Counted from the stretch's first letter, positions 1 to 15,061 are shown. The stretch is 64,000 nucleotides of DNA from Cercis canadensis (GCA_003255065.1 QAOA01003028.1:1676440-1740439), one strand, 5' to 3'. Translations and numbers: made by a program. The notes: generated by a model from the sequence alone, not told the origin.

Positions 1-429
1 AAAGAGATGCAGGGAAAAGAGCCTAGATATGTAATTGCCATAACTTACCCAATTTAACGTGACGGTCAAGAGGTCCAGACATAGTGTCACACATGATTGA
101 TCTCGTAAGATAACTCAAATGAGCAATGATAATAGCCTTAAGGTTGAAGAATCAAGTCTTCATATATAAGAAATGCTCACAATTGAGCCCTCACGTATGC
201 CTACACCTTTAGCCAAAAAACAAAAAAAAGTCAGAAACTTGAACCAGTTCTTTCTGCAATGAACCAAGCCAACATTGTTATTTAGTATGATTGAAAAAAG
301 AAAAACCCAGAAAGAAAAACAAATACTTTATGGTTATATGCAGTTGTGGCAGCTAGAAACCAATAAAGGGTATTAATAATATCAATATCACAGGCAAAGA
401 AAGAGAAGAAGAAGGGAGAGAATAGATAC
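1..429. other. Unassigned edge sequence
   Basis: AT-rich sequence with no convincing reading frame. If the candidate exon just to the right is real, this stretch would be the first intron of a minus-strand gene that continues beyond the window. Confidence 0.3.
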
Positions 430-517
430 CTATTGACAGGAATGTAGGGGGGGTTGGAAGACGAAAGAGAGAAGACGCATATTTATCATCCGAATAAATC
501 TCACAAAATGCGGCCAT
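430..517 (-). CDS. Candidate first coding exon of a minus-strand gene leaving the window
   Basis: On the minus strand an ATG at 517 opens a frame that begins MAAFCEIYSDDKYASS and contains LPTPPTFL. It runs to a donor-like junction ATAG/GTATCT at 430/429, giving about 29 codons. Sequence further upstream on the minus strand looks like a 5' leader. I do not recognise the protein, and the next exon would lie outside the window. It could equally be non-coding leader sequence. The support is only an open frame, a plausible donor and higher GC than its surroundings. Confidence 0.25.
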
Positions 518-2365
518 GATAGGAGTTAGGAGAGCCAGAATTGACAGCGACTGTGAAACATTACAAGTCTATTTTAGAGATATTTGTTTATTGCCATTGA
601 CATTTGACGGGGTCTTGAGGAGATAACCCATTTTCAGCTTCCGTTTCTAAAAGAGAAACAGAAAGAGATGGTGCTGTTGGCGAAATGCAAGCCACTCCCT
701 CCATATTCACTCATTTTCAAACAACCTAAACAACTCATCCGACGTTTAAATTCCATAACTTTTATGGGATTGGACACCATTGATCTTCCAAGGTGGCCTA
801 CATTTAGAAAAGAGAAAAAAGATTAAAAAAAAAGAAATAGAACTTTGTTCAAATATGATATCACCCACAAAATTTTATTCAAGTTTTTCTATTATGAATA
901 AACCAAATTATGAGAATGAGCTTGAGTGAGTTGGCTGCTGAAGGAATTTAGCTGGAAGTAGGAGTCAACTGGCTTATTATAATACATGGTGCTGCTGCTC
1001 CACTAAGTTAAGTTTTGTGGCAATAAATTCATGCCTGCTACTACCATTAAATGAAGCTTTATCTCACCACTTACAACATTGAATGGAAGAGGAAAAACCA
1101 GACCTCGTCAAACTCCATGACCATGACCATGAGCTCTTGGTTCCCTTTCTTGTCCCTACTTTGTGGCATCATCTATACTCTCTAGTCTAATACGGTCAGA
1201 AACTGACCTCAAACCCTCTAATTGAGAAATTATTACTAGAATTTATTTCTGGATACCAAAATGTAAGTCAAAGTATGTAGATTTGTCTGCGAATTTTTTA
1301 GGAAATGATTAGAACTTGTTAACCAAAATTATGACTAATTTGCTTTTTCTTAATCATAGTATTGATTATGCATGTGATAAAATGTGTTGTTACTTACATC
1401 ACCATATTTCATTATGAACATTTTTCTTTGTTTTAATCAATTAAAATGCTATTTGAGTATAATCTTCTGTCCCATAGGTGCATAAATAAATACTTAAAAA
1501 TATGAAAAAGATAAGAAAGAAACAACTGGACTGGACTTTTATTTTGAGTTGCTGTGTTGTGGATTGGAAGATTAAAAGAAAAAGAGAAAGAGAAGGGAAA
1601 GAAAGGGGTGTGGTCAATCTAACTATCTAAGCATGGGAAGCCATTTGGAAAAATGATTATAGGCGACAATGTTGGCCTACCAAAACAGATAGAATGGAGC
1701 ATCTGCATCACTAGTCAATTACTTTTGACAAATCAGAACATGAGCTGAGCTCATCTGCTACTTCTTAAAACTCTTCATTGTTTTCTTAAGGATGGAGACA
1801 CCATCATTAGGAGACCTTAGTTGTTACTCTCAAGGGTCAAGCTTTCCATCAGATAAGATCCCAAGTGTACTAAAAAAGATAGATAAAGAGAGACATGGAG
1901 TCCCAAATTTTCTCCTTCTGATGAAAACATTTAAATCCTATTCCTTGTGTTGATATCTTACAGTAAACCTCGCTTTTGAAATAGTCATGCTTTGCCCAAT
2001 TTTAGTCTTTTCTATACTTCCAAACCATTTTTCTAAAAATGTTAAATGTTGTATTTTGTGTAACAATTTTCCTTCAAATAGAGAGATTCGCACAAAGGGA
2101 AAGCATTGCGAAATGTTTTGAGACCTACAATTCATTTGTCGATGCTGACATGGACGGCCAAGATCGCATCACATTGGATTAGCTTAAATGTGGCTAGAGG
2201 GGTAATTAAGACGTCATAGTAATGCTTATCTTATATTAGATCTACCAAGAAAGCCATTGACGCTGACAGGTTATAAGATGCTGCCAAGTGAACGGCTAAT
2301 AGTAGAGTAAGCGGAGTGTACGATGAGAGGTGGACAAGTGTCTCTATTTTAGTGGCTCTCTGTAA

Positions 2366-2373
2366 TTTCCCGC
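2366..2373 (+). promoter_or_regulatory. Candidate E2F-binding site
   Basis: TTTCCCGC matches the plant E2F consensus (TTTSSCGC). It lies about 1 kb upstream of the presumed DHFR-TS start of transcription. E2F control of S-phase nucleotide genes is established in general. The distance makes a direct role here uncertain. Confidence 0.25.
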
Positions 2374-2879
2374 CTTTCAGGCATTGAACACTCTTTCGGG
2401 CCCGGATGTGCTTTTACTTGTATTAATTAATTAATTAATGTTCCATACCTACAGTTTTTAATCTGTTCTCATTGTAATTCCCGGAAACACCCTCTGCACT
2501 AGCGTAAACGAAAACTGTTTGGCTACCCACTTTTACTAATTAATATTTATTTTATTCTTTTAACAATAAAAGTTAAATTGAGATATAAAAAAAGAGATTG
2601 CTATTTATACCATAAATTCATCTTGAAAAGTGCTACCTAGTGGATATGTCCTATAAAAATACATATATGCATTTTCTTTATTTTAATAACAACTTAAATT
2701 TTTTTAATTATTTGATTTTTTTGTGCCATGTCAACTCATTAGTTACTTCTTTTAGTTAAAATTTATAAGGTTAAATAGAGGTATTGATAGAAAAAAATAG
2801 GACCATCTAAAAGGAAGTAATTTTAATTTTTTTATCCTTTTTAAATTTATAGCTATATTAAGTATATAATGTATAAATA

Positions 2880-3010
2880 TAATAAAATATGATTATTTTA
2901 TTTAAAATATGTAATTATTGTATTTATTATATAATTTATCATGTTCAACAATCACATATTAAATAAAATAATTATATATTTTATACATGATAAATTACAT
3001 AATTTAAAAA
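2880..3010. repeat. AT-rich interleaved inverted repeats
   Basis: Two AT-rich segments occur once forward and once as reverse complement. The pairs are near 2890-2917 with 2948-2975, and 2930-2946 with 2984-3002. The order is X, Y, X', Y', so the arms interleave instead of nesting. It may be a decayed foldback element or simple AT-rich drift. Confidence 0.35.
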
Positions 3011-3336
3011 TATTTTAATTATTTTAATATATAAATAATTTAATTAAAAATATGTTCAAATTTTAAATGGGTAAGTGAAGTTTGGTGAAATGGAACAGAA
3101 ATAGGGACATCTAGGGAAACTAATAAAATTCATGTACAGTAACGTATACTCAAAACCATACTCGCCTTGGCGGCACTCCGCGTCAACTGTGCTTTTGGAT
3201 ATTTTGGCTTTCTTTTTTCCTTTCCTTTTTCTCTGCAAATAGGGGAAAATCCAAAGCTAGGAAAGCGGTTTTTCTCCCTTCTCACTGTGCAGTCTCAGCT
3301 GCTGGGTCTCCTTCCTCGCTTTCCCTTTTTCTCACT

Positions 3337-3343
3337 TATATAT
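3337..3343 (+). promoter_or_regulatory. TATA box of DHFR-TS
   Basis: TATATAT lies about 170 bp before the first leader-exon donor and is preceded by a pyrimidine-rich stretch. Transcription would start near 3365-3375. Confidence 0.5.
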
Positions 3344-3345
3344 GC

Positions 3346-4350
3346 TGGTTTTCACAAATGCCCATTACCCCAAACTCTTAAAAACATCATCTTTTTGGTT
3401 TCCGATTTTGTTATTCTTGATGAGTAGAAAAAGTTAGCGGATTTTGAATTTTGTGTGTGTGTTTTTTTTTGTCTGAGTTCTGCCAAAATTCTAGGCGTCG
3501 GTTTGAGATCGGTGAGTACTTTCTTCGCATTTGGGTGTTATAGTCTATGCTGGTTAATGTATCTTTATTGCCTCTCATTTTTGCGGATACAGCTAGTGGT
3601 TAGTTATCATCACTTTGCTTGGTATGATTTTTGAATCTGTTTGACGATGCTCCTATGGCTATGAACTTGGTAGAACTGTAGTAATTGTCAAATAGTTAAC
3701 AATTGCGGCATTCTATAAGTTTTGTTGGCCTCTTAATTTCTCCATTTTGTCCGATCTTCCTGATCATTTAAGTCATATGCTTTTCTTTTGTGGTCTTTTA
3801 ATTGGAGAAGTAAGACGGTAGGCTTTCACGTATATGCGTGTGTCTTTTGCCCTGATATGTTTGATGTATTTTACGTTTTTAACTGGAATCTGTGAAATTT
3901 TCCTTTTGTTATTTGAGGATTAAAACTTTACAGTAAAAAGAGGAGAGTAAGTATTTGATTTGTTTTGAAGCCAAAAATTAAAGTCAGATGGTCACTGTTT
4001 TGCCCAGCTTCTGTCACTTGCCTAGTTTTTTTCACATTAGCTACAGCAATTCCTGCTGAAAAATTGGGGTTATTCTCCCAAGAAGTCATCTTTAAAGCAC
4101 CTTACAATGTTAGATCTTAGGATATTGTTTGTTGCATATGTTTTTTATACTCTTTTCGCTTACTGCTCACCATATACTTCTTTTTTTTTCTTTTCATAAT
4201 GTTTTCTATGTGAGTGATTTCATCTATAGTATTAGTGTTAAGTTACTACATTGTCCATTTCAGGTTCCACTGCACTTCCAAAGGAGTTGGTTGTGCAGTC
4301 CTTGTTTTGAGACATCATCTTTAAGTTTCTGTCGACTTTTAAATTCCATT
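3346..4350 (+). other. DHFR-TS 5' leader with a leader intron
   Basis: A non-coding first exon ends at 3511 with the donor GATCG/GTGAGT. The intron spans 3512-4263, ends in a pyrimidine tract plus TTTCAG, and is followed by about 87 bases of leader before the ATG at 4351. An open frame that seems to extend the protein upstream is intron sequence and contains no usable ATG. Confidence 0.6.
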
Positions 4351-7591
<3,241 letters not shown>

Positions 7592-9002
7592 AAATCATGA
7601 GATACTCAGTTCCCTCTGTAGCCTGTTTATGCTTTTTGAAATGAGGCAAGTATATGCTTTTTTAGCTCTTTCCCAGCCAACCATATCTTTTTGGTTGAAC
7701 TTTGCTAGGTTCTTTTACCATGATTATTATTATGAAGGAACAATTAGGTGCTTTCTCATGCCCAATGGGCCTGTATGTAGAAAACAGTGGTGATCATCAA
7801 TGGCGGGAAGTTGCACATAAATAAATCACCAATTTGTCACCTTAAAATAAGCAATTAATGCTTCTTCCTTTAAGATCATTTTATATGACAATTAGGTATA
7901 TATAATCGGATATTCAAAGAATATTTGTTCTATGTGTTAGGAACTACATTTTTCAATAATCTTTCAGGAACAATTTTTCTTTATTGATATCTAGAATGTT
8001 GGTTTTCACATTTTCTATTTACTGCTCTTATTTCTGTGATACTGAAGTCTGGTTTTCTCATTGTGTTTCAGGCACAACCATGGGAGATTTATGATAAAAT
8101 TTGTGTACAAATAAAGAATTGGTAGTTGGATATACTTCAAGCCCCGCATGCAATGCTTGTGTAATGCGAATCCTTTAGTTCCACATGTATGGTATTGGTG
8201 GATTCTAAGGTGATTTAGGTTTAACTGAATTTCCTCCTTTGATTTTTTTTTCTCTCCTTATCAGCCGTTTTAACTTATGCTCTGGCAACACTTGTTATGA
8301 ATCATAAAATTGAAGTTACGGGATTTAGATGTCTCTCTCCCTTCTGTTGGTTGTCGGAAGCTATTTTCTCCTCTTCCATCCCCAAAGAAAAAAAGGGGAT
8401 AGAGTTACTATGTTGGTTATTATTACTTACTATATTTGTTCTGTGCGCATGTTAATTCTTGGGACAGAGAAATGTGGTACGATCTTATGCTGCCACCTGT
8501 TAGAGACAAATTAACAATGACGTTTATATAAGATTTTTTGTTTTGCTACTGAGTCTGTTATGTATTAGATTCGACATGAACTTCATGGACAAAAATAAAA
8601 GGTACATGAACTTAAAATTATAATTAAGCATATTCAAAAGAAATGTTCGGGGGATAGTGTTTTTAAGTAATTGACTATTTTTCATTGCTTAAAACTAATT
8701 TTTTTATACACCAATAAATAATATTTGAGATCCATTGCTTCTTAGATTCAATACGTGATAAAAATCTCAACACCAAACACGTTAAGTGATATTTGAGTCT
8801 TTCAATTGGAGAGATATGTTTCGTTTTGCTCCCAAGGTTCCTTCTAAGTTCTAACAGAATTTGTCTTAAGAATGGGAGCAACACTTAGCATCAATTCCTG
8901 AAGTTGTTATTTTCCCTTCATCTCAAAGGCAAATAGAAGCTAAAGAAGACCCTCTGATATATCATACGAGTGGGTCTAATACTATTTGCATCTTGATTTT
9001 CC
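7592..9002. other. DHFR-TS 3' region and intergenic spacer
   Basis: Contains the 3' untranslated region, possibly with a further splice, and AATAAA at 8110-8115. The 8300-9000 stretch contains no recognisable gene. Confidence 0.5.
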
Positions 9003-10970
9003 CTATCCTCTAGTGTTTTCGGCCTGTTTCTCATTCTCATTATCACCTCTGTTGTCGAGTTTTGCTGCGTTGCTAACTTGAGATTCACCAGTTCCTCCCT
9101 TCTCTCTCAGGAGCTTAATTAGGCTTGTTAGTGCAGTTTCAGGGTCCTCATTCTTCAGCAACTGCTCACCCACTTCTGCAGGAGTGACATTCTTCATCTC
9201 TATCCACTCCTCAATTTTTGCAAAAAGTGGGTGCTCTGTGATGCCAAGGTAATTGAAAGCTAACATTTTGAAGCCACATGGGGTGCAGTAAGACATGTGA
9301 ATGTGCACATCCATTCGACCAGGGCGCAACAAAGCAGGATCCAATCTGTCTCTGTGATTAGTTGTGAACACTATGATCCGCTCATCTCCGCAGCTTGACC
9401 ATAGCCCATCTATGAAATTGAGCAATCCTGATAATGTCACCTACAAGGACACAAGTTCAAAAAACCAATTAAGAGACATGGAATAAGACAAGAAAAGCAC
9501 CACAACCTCAGAGGACCTTCTCACAAGGTCATTTTACTGCTTCAGAAACCCTGCGTTAGGCCTAATCACCTAAGTCAAGTGTCATTCTACAAGCACATAT
9601 GTGATATAACACATTTTCCTTCATCTGAGGCATATTATGATATTGATACTAAGCGGTTTGTTTGGGAAACGAAATTGAAAAATGACAATGAATCTATTGT
9701 GTTATACATCCATTGATGCATTACTTTTCTAATAGGAGTTCATAATAGAGAGGAAACAGATTGGAGATTTCATCCTCATTACACACTCTAAATATGTCCA
9801 TACCTCCATCAGCATCACAGAGTCTTTCGTGAATCTTACTAAAACTTAACTTGAATAGTAATACGCAAGAACATATTGAATATTCCCAATGTCAGATAAA
9901 CTGTATGCAGAAAAGGAAAAAGCAACAGAAAAGGCATAGAGCAATACCTGGGGTCTTTGATTGTCAAACGGGCTTGGTGTAGGACCCTTGTTTTTTGAAA
10001 GCCTATCTTGCAGTTCAAGGGAGCAATCAATATCCTCCACCACAAGAATTGACCGATTCCCAGTTGAAATCAAGAGCTTCCTCAGCTCAGAATTGCGCCT
10101 AAGATCAGTTAGCTCCAAGTCATAAATATCAAAATTGAGATAATTGGCCATTGCTGCAATCAAGCTTGATTTCCCTGTCCCTGGAGGTCCAAACAACAAG
10201 TACCCACGTTTCCATGCCTTGCCAACTTTCCTGTAGAAATCCTTCCTCTGCACAAACAAGTCTAGATCCCCCACGATCGCCTGCTTCACCTTCAAATCCA
10301 TAGCCAATGTATCAAAAGTTGCCGGATGATCAAGATTCACTGATTGCCACATATCCCCACCCCCGCCACGCATTCGGTGATATTTCAGAGTGAAAAGCTT
10401 GAGTGTTTTCTGCTCTTCTTTCACCTCCTTGGCTTTTTCCATAACATATGGCAAGTACTCAGAGAAAACCATGTTCTTGTACTTTCTGTGGAAATACAAT
10501 TCGTAGTACCGGAGCTCGGACTTGAAGGTGCTATTATACCGTTCCGATCCTGGGGTTGGAATGCACTTGGCTTGAATCTCTTTGGCAATCAATTTCCATT
10601 TGAATTCAACCCCATTAAAGTTGTCGATGATTTGTTCATTCCGCTCCATAACCACTGAAATTTTGTTCTCCTTTTTGGGCATGGTAACCCTGAACCTTTT
10701 CGTGTTGGGAGCGATGTTGGGTCTCAGATAAACCTCGGCAGCCTTGAAAAGGTGGTTATATCTAAGACCCTCGAATTCTTCAATGACCAGTGTGATTTGG
10801 GACGAAAATGTTCTGAAAAGTTTTCGTATTTTGGAGTAGACATAGTACTGAAAATCGCGGGGGAGGTACTCCCGAGCAAGAGATCGGAGGAGCATGGCTG
10901 TGGCGGCAGCGGAGGCAGCGGCGGAGATCATTGTTTGGGTAGAAGGAATTTGAAAGCTTTTCAGACTCAT
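9003..10970 (-). CDS. BCS1-like AAA-ATPase, membrane-anchored (AAA-ATPase ASD type)
   Basis: Two exons on the minus strand, 10970-9948 and 9440-9003, encode about 486 residues with a phase-0 intron. The N-terminus has an Ala-rich hydrophobic anchor (about residues 14-30) followed by LAREYLP, the usual start of the plant AAA-ATPase-associated domain. The ATPase core has Walker A GPPGTGKS (261-268), Walker B ILVVEDID (308-315), sensor 1 FTTNH (N369) and arginine-finger region LLRPGRMD (R380, R383). The HPATFDTLA motif lies upstream of the core. Relatives are membrane-bound ATPases of mitochondria or endoplasmic reticulum, several of them stress-induced. The exact substrate is unknown. The tail after residue 450 is polar and rich in Asn, Glu and Lys. 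A degraded relative lies next to it at 11640-12465. The length is normal for the family and no defects are seen. Confidence 0.9.
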
Positions 10971-11639
10971 GGTTGGCTGTTTCTTGTTAATCTGTGACTG
11001 TGAGGGGTTTCTTTCTTGAATTGGGTTTCTGGGTTTTGATCAGTTCCTATGAATCAGAGTCTCGAAAACGTAAAGTGGAAGAAGAAAACGCTTCCAGTGA
11101 AGGAGGACGAAGAAACCGGGAAAGGACTTGCATTTTCTTTTGTATGGCCGCCGTCGTTGTCGTTTTGCATTTTCGTGGATGGAGGTCTCATTCACTTGTC
11201 CATAGGGCAGTTGACCAAGTGACTGACTTGGGGTCGTTCATTGTTTTCTACTTTTTAGCGCGTGATCTACACTGTCCAATAACAGAGAGAGGTACGTTTC
11301 ACTATTTCCATGTTATTCAATTGTGTAAATTTGGTTTTTTTTGGTCTTCAAAATAGATAAATTTTTGTTTTTTTTTTTGGGCTAAGCAATGAGCCAATGA
11401 GAGGCTTGATTTGAGAAAGTGAGAACAAGAGTTCCTCATGTTCATAGTTCATAGTGAAACTTCAATCTCTGTATATGCATGTCTTTTAGTGACTAAATGA
11501 CTCTCATTCAGTTTTAGCGTAATGGAATGGGCGGAAGAAGTAAGAACCCAAGAGAGACGCTTATTATTATAGACATAAAAAAACTTCTGGTTCATTACTG
11601 TCATCCCTCTTTTTGGAAAGAAGGAAATCAATTAAGCAT
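10971..11639. other. Promoter region of the AAA-ATPase and spacer
   Basis: Contains the presumed promoter and 5' leader of the minus-strand AAA-ATPase. A plus-strand open frame at 10994-11356 has no family features and is treated as chance. 11360-11639 shows no gene. Confidence 0.5.
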
Positions 11640-12465
11640 AGACCTGTTTGCAGTGGCAACCAAGTTAAGGTAATTAGCCATTGCAGCCACCAAGCTTGAT
11701 TTTCCAGTGCCAGGAGACTCATATAATAGGTACCCACGTTTCCAAGCCTTTCCAACTCTTGTGTAGTAATCTTTTCTCCTCTTAAGGTGTTTGATGATTG
11801 TATTCTTGAACTCCAAATCCATTGCCAGCGTATCAAATGTTGCTGGATGATCAAGTTTTATGGAGTGCCAAGCATCCGTTCTGGATCTACGCATGTGATC
11901 AGCGTCTAGTGCGTGAAGTTTGAGAGTTTTCTTCTCTTCTTTTATATTCTATGATGCTCTCAATATGAAAGGAAAGTATAAATCCAAAACCATCTCTTCG
12001 TGTTTCTTGTGAAAACTAGCTCAAAGCATCGGATTTCTGCTTGTACTATTGAAGTTTGACCAAGCCATCCCATCTGCTTGGCTTCAACCTGCAGTCTGGT
12101 GACCTGCTTCCATCTAAAGTGCACCCCTTCAAAGATATCAATAACTCGTTGGTTTTTAGCCATTGAAATAGTAATCTTGGTCTCCTTCTCTGCCATCATC
12201 ACTATATATTTGGGTTGAAGGAGAAACTTTTGTTCCTAAGTAGATTTCTGCAGCCTTATAGATTTGGTTGCTTGCAAGCCCATCCAATTCTTCAATAATT
12301 AAGGTTATTTCACCAGAGGTGGATTTGAAAAACCCTTTTACGCTCCTCAAGACAAAATATCCAAGCTTAACAGGCAACATGTCACGGACTATGCTTCTGA
12401 CTACCATTGCTGAAGCAGCTACAGAAGCTGCACTAGACACTAGTTTTAGCAGACGGTATATTCAT
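11640..12465 (-). pseudogene. Truncated, frameshifted AAA-ATPase (BCS1-like) relic
   Basis: On the minus strand, blocks resembling the neighbouring intact ATPase appear in order but in different frames. An ATG at 12465 starts MNIPSAKTSV and then meets a stop. One base over, SSAASVAASAMVVRS continues the anchor and associated domain. A shift near 12205 leads to KITISMAKNQRVIDIFEG, and another near 11965 leads to the HPATFDTLAMDLEF block. Walker A is altered (YESPGTGKSS instead of GPPGTGKSS). Homology stops just after AAMANYLNL near 11640, so Walker B, sensor and arginine finger are all missing. At least three frameshifts plus the 3' truncation make this a pseudogene. Confidence 0.88.
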
Positions 12466-13404
12466 GGTGAAGTCTTTTTCATATCAATGAGCTGATATTT
12501 AGTGCTCTATATAGCTCAAATTTGAACTTAAAACAACTTAATCAAATACCAGCTACACTAGTAAACAAAAGATAGACAAGCAAAATAAAATGGTTTTTTG
12601 AGCAAAATGTACGCGGATTGCGTCATGGCTTATCTGCAGGGTTTGAAAATGAATTGTAAAGTAGGGAGTGTTTTGTAATGTACTTATATATTTGTCTTTT
12701 ATCATATGTAATTATATATTGTGGAATTCAATACTTGTGTTGTTGATTATGGTGTCCATGGAGCAGAAGCGGCGAAAGACAAGAAGCTTTGGTTTTGACA
12801 AAATCTTAAGGATACAATTCCTTAGATCCTAAGATTTTACCTTGTAATATCTACTTGGTTTATCCTACTGGCTTCATTGGGCCAAACGAAAACCGAGCTA
12901 TAGTATTAGTGACTTTAAATTGTTAGTTTCTGTTGAAAATTATATACAGAGGTTGTGCATAGCAAATAACTAGATTCTAATGGTAAGTTTTATACCCTTC
13001 TGTAGTTTTTTTTTTTTTTTTGGTAAATAAAACGGGGCCAAAGCCCTATACCCTTTTGTAGTTAATAAGATGTTATAGGAACAAATTTAAATACATTATG
13101 GGGAGAAAAAGGTAATTATATAATATTATCAATAAAGTTTTCAAAATGTTAATGGGGCAACTGCCCCTACTTTTATGAATATAGATCCACCAATCCTTCC
13201 ATGCAAAGACAAGTGAAAAAAAAAAAAATCGTTTTCTTTTACAATTCATATTATAAGAGCCCAAAAAGATATTCATTGATTAAAGTGGAATTCATGCTAT
13301 TTTCTTGCAGAATTTATATTTATTTTTGTTTCTACAGATATTGCTCAGAGGAAGTACAGCCCGCCCTGCTTATGTCTGAGATAGACCTCCTTATGGTAAT
13401 GCTT
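12466..13404. other. Spacer between the ATPase relic and SABATH copy 1
   Basis: AT-rich sequence with no gene supported. It holds the small retro-insertion footprint at 13008-13046. Confidence 0.6.
13008..13046 (-). mobile_element. 39-bp retro-insertion footprint with 17-bp target duplication
   Basis: A T-run followed by TGGTAAATAAAACGGGGCC lies between TATACCCTTCTGTAGTT (12991-13007) and TATACCCTTTTGTAGTT (13047-13063). These are 17-bp direct repeats with one mismatch. A poly(A) tail read on the minus strand plus a long target duplication is the mark of LINE-machinery insertion, here extremely 5'-truncated. Confidence 0.7.
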
Positions 13405-14992
13405 TCAGAGATTCTTTGTCATGGACAAGACCAGATTAGCGTACTCCAATCTTTTCACTTCCAGTATCTGGACAACCTTATTTGTAAACCTTAGGAATAA
13501 TGGATCCATGATTGCATTACCAAACTGCTTTGTTAGAAGAGGTTCTGCAATCGCTTTCATGTAATTGGCTATAAACTTGGCTTTCATGTTCTTATCAAAA
13601 ACAATGTTATCATCACTTTCATTTATGTCTGCATCCCAACCTATTTTGAGAATCTCTATCCTTTGAAGAGTAAAAGATCCTTCTGCCTCAATGATCTGTC
13701 TAACTTCCTCTGCAGTGGGAGTATAAAATGGAATATTAAAAGAGTCCAGTTTTGCCTCTTCTATGATATCCTGCAATATATATATATTACCATAGTGTTA
13801 CAGTTCATTTGGAATGCAGAATCTTGAAAAGAAAAACCAAAAAAGAAAGAAACTGTAGTATTTAACTTGCATAAATTAAGTTATACCTCTAAGACCATGT
13901 CATTAAGTGCCATTCCAATTAAACCAAAAGTACTTATTAGTTCATCAGTCTCAAGTCTGCCAATAAATGTCAAGACCATACCACCGTCTTGTACTAATTC
14001 CTCTGAACGCAATCTCAAGAATAGCTTGAAATCTTCTTGAAACTGTTCCAAGTATGCTTTCATCACTGCTGGAGGGCTTGTTTCTGTTATATAAATGTTC
14101 CCTTTGTTCAGCGCTGCAACTCCACTTGTCAAACCCTTTGGCACCTGTGACTCAGAAAAAGTTAGGAATCTTTTGAATCATGTCTGTTATGTGTGGATTC
14201 GTGTTAGGTCTTAAGTTCAAGAGAAAAGTCAAACCCAAAAGACTAGTCTATAAAGTGAGAGAGTTTTTTAGACTTAAGTATCATTTTACAATTGCTTAAA
14301 AAATCGATGTGAAACTTGTAACAAATTCAACTATTTTTATATATCAGCCATTATTATTTGATGAGAGAGAGAGAGAGAGAATTCAGTTTGGTTAACCTGA
14401 GAAAGCCAATGCTGGCCAAAAGAGGAATGAAAGAAGTGCATGGAATTGCTTGGAAACAGCCTTCTATAGAAAGTCCCAGGCACTCCAACAATAAAACAAG
14501 GCCCAAATTTCAGTCCCTTGTCGTTTTCTAATTTTTTGTAGAAATCAGGAAGTGACTTGAAGATGGTGTTGAAATCATTTCCAAAAAGATCGTTGATGAA
14601 AATTTGGAACATGGGTGGCTGACAATTCAAGCTAAAGCTTGCTGCATGAATAGCATCCAAAATCTCAGATGCTATGAGAAGTGTATTAGAGCCTGAAGAG
14701 CAGCCCAAATCTGCCACTTTCAAGCAGTTTGGAACAAGGTTGCGGTATGCTCTTATGATACTCTCTTCAAGTATAGGCTTCTCTTTGAATAATACCTTTC
14801 TCTGTATGAAATGGAATTCAACACATTAATTGCATAAATAATGAACAATGAAATAAATTTCTTGAGCACTAGTTTTCATTGGCTTAAATCCTAAATTTGT
14901 AACTGGGGAGAGAGCACCTGAACTAAGGAGTTGTTTGCATAACTAGTTTCTCCCACACCACCATTCATGTGAAGCACTTGCTCTGTATCCAT
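13405..14992 (-). CDS. SABATH carboxyl methyltransferase, copy 1
   Basis: SABATH enzymes transfer a methyl group from S-adenosylmethionine to carboxyl groups of small acids (salicylate, benzoate, jasmonate, loganate and others). Four exons on the minus strand, 14992-14918, 14801-14397, 14144-13887 and 13770-13405, give 367 residues with phase-0 junctions. The N-terminus [18 protein letters not shown] and the motif VADLGCSSG (residues 54-62) form the cofactor site. Later blocks are [46 protein letters not shown] and a C-terminal helical cap ending SMTKNL. The substrate-pocket stretch reads [10 protein letters not shown] (151-160), differing from copies 2 and 3, which read SSYSLHWLSQ. The His replaces the Met found in Clarkia salicylate methyltransferase, so the substrate cannot be assigned. 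This is the most divergent of the three local copies. Its second intron contains a TRIM-like solo repeat. Confidence 0.9.
14202..14323. mobile_element. Solo TRIM-like terminal repeat inside an intron
   Basis: A 122-bp segment begins TGTTAGGTCTTAAG and ends CTTGTAACA. It resembles the terminal repeats of the element at 26015-26390. It lies wholly in intron 2 of SABATH copy 1. No clear target duplication survives. Confidence 0.55.
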
Positions 14993-15061
14993 TGTCAATG
15001 CTGGATTCTTTGCTTTGTAGTAACCAATAACTCCCTATTATAGGTGCAACAATAGGGGGAA

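Larger units (their letters stand above)
518..3160. other. Gene-poor spacer upstream of DHFR-TS
   Basis: No gene supported. It contains A-rich and T-rich tracts, a TTAA-rich run near 2425-2440, a candidate E2F site at 2366 and an AT-rich inverted-repeat patch at about 2880-3010. The small open frames here match no family I know. Confidence 0.6.

Noticed and set aside
4129-4350. Upstream extension of the DHFR frame
   Set aside because: It lies in the leader intron and leader. It starts at a TTG and the acceptor at 4263 falls inside it.
10994-11356. Plus-strand open frame beside the AAA-ATPase start
   Set aside because: No family features; it overlaps the promoter and leader of the minus-strand gene.
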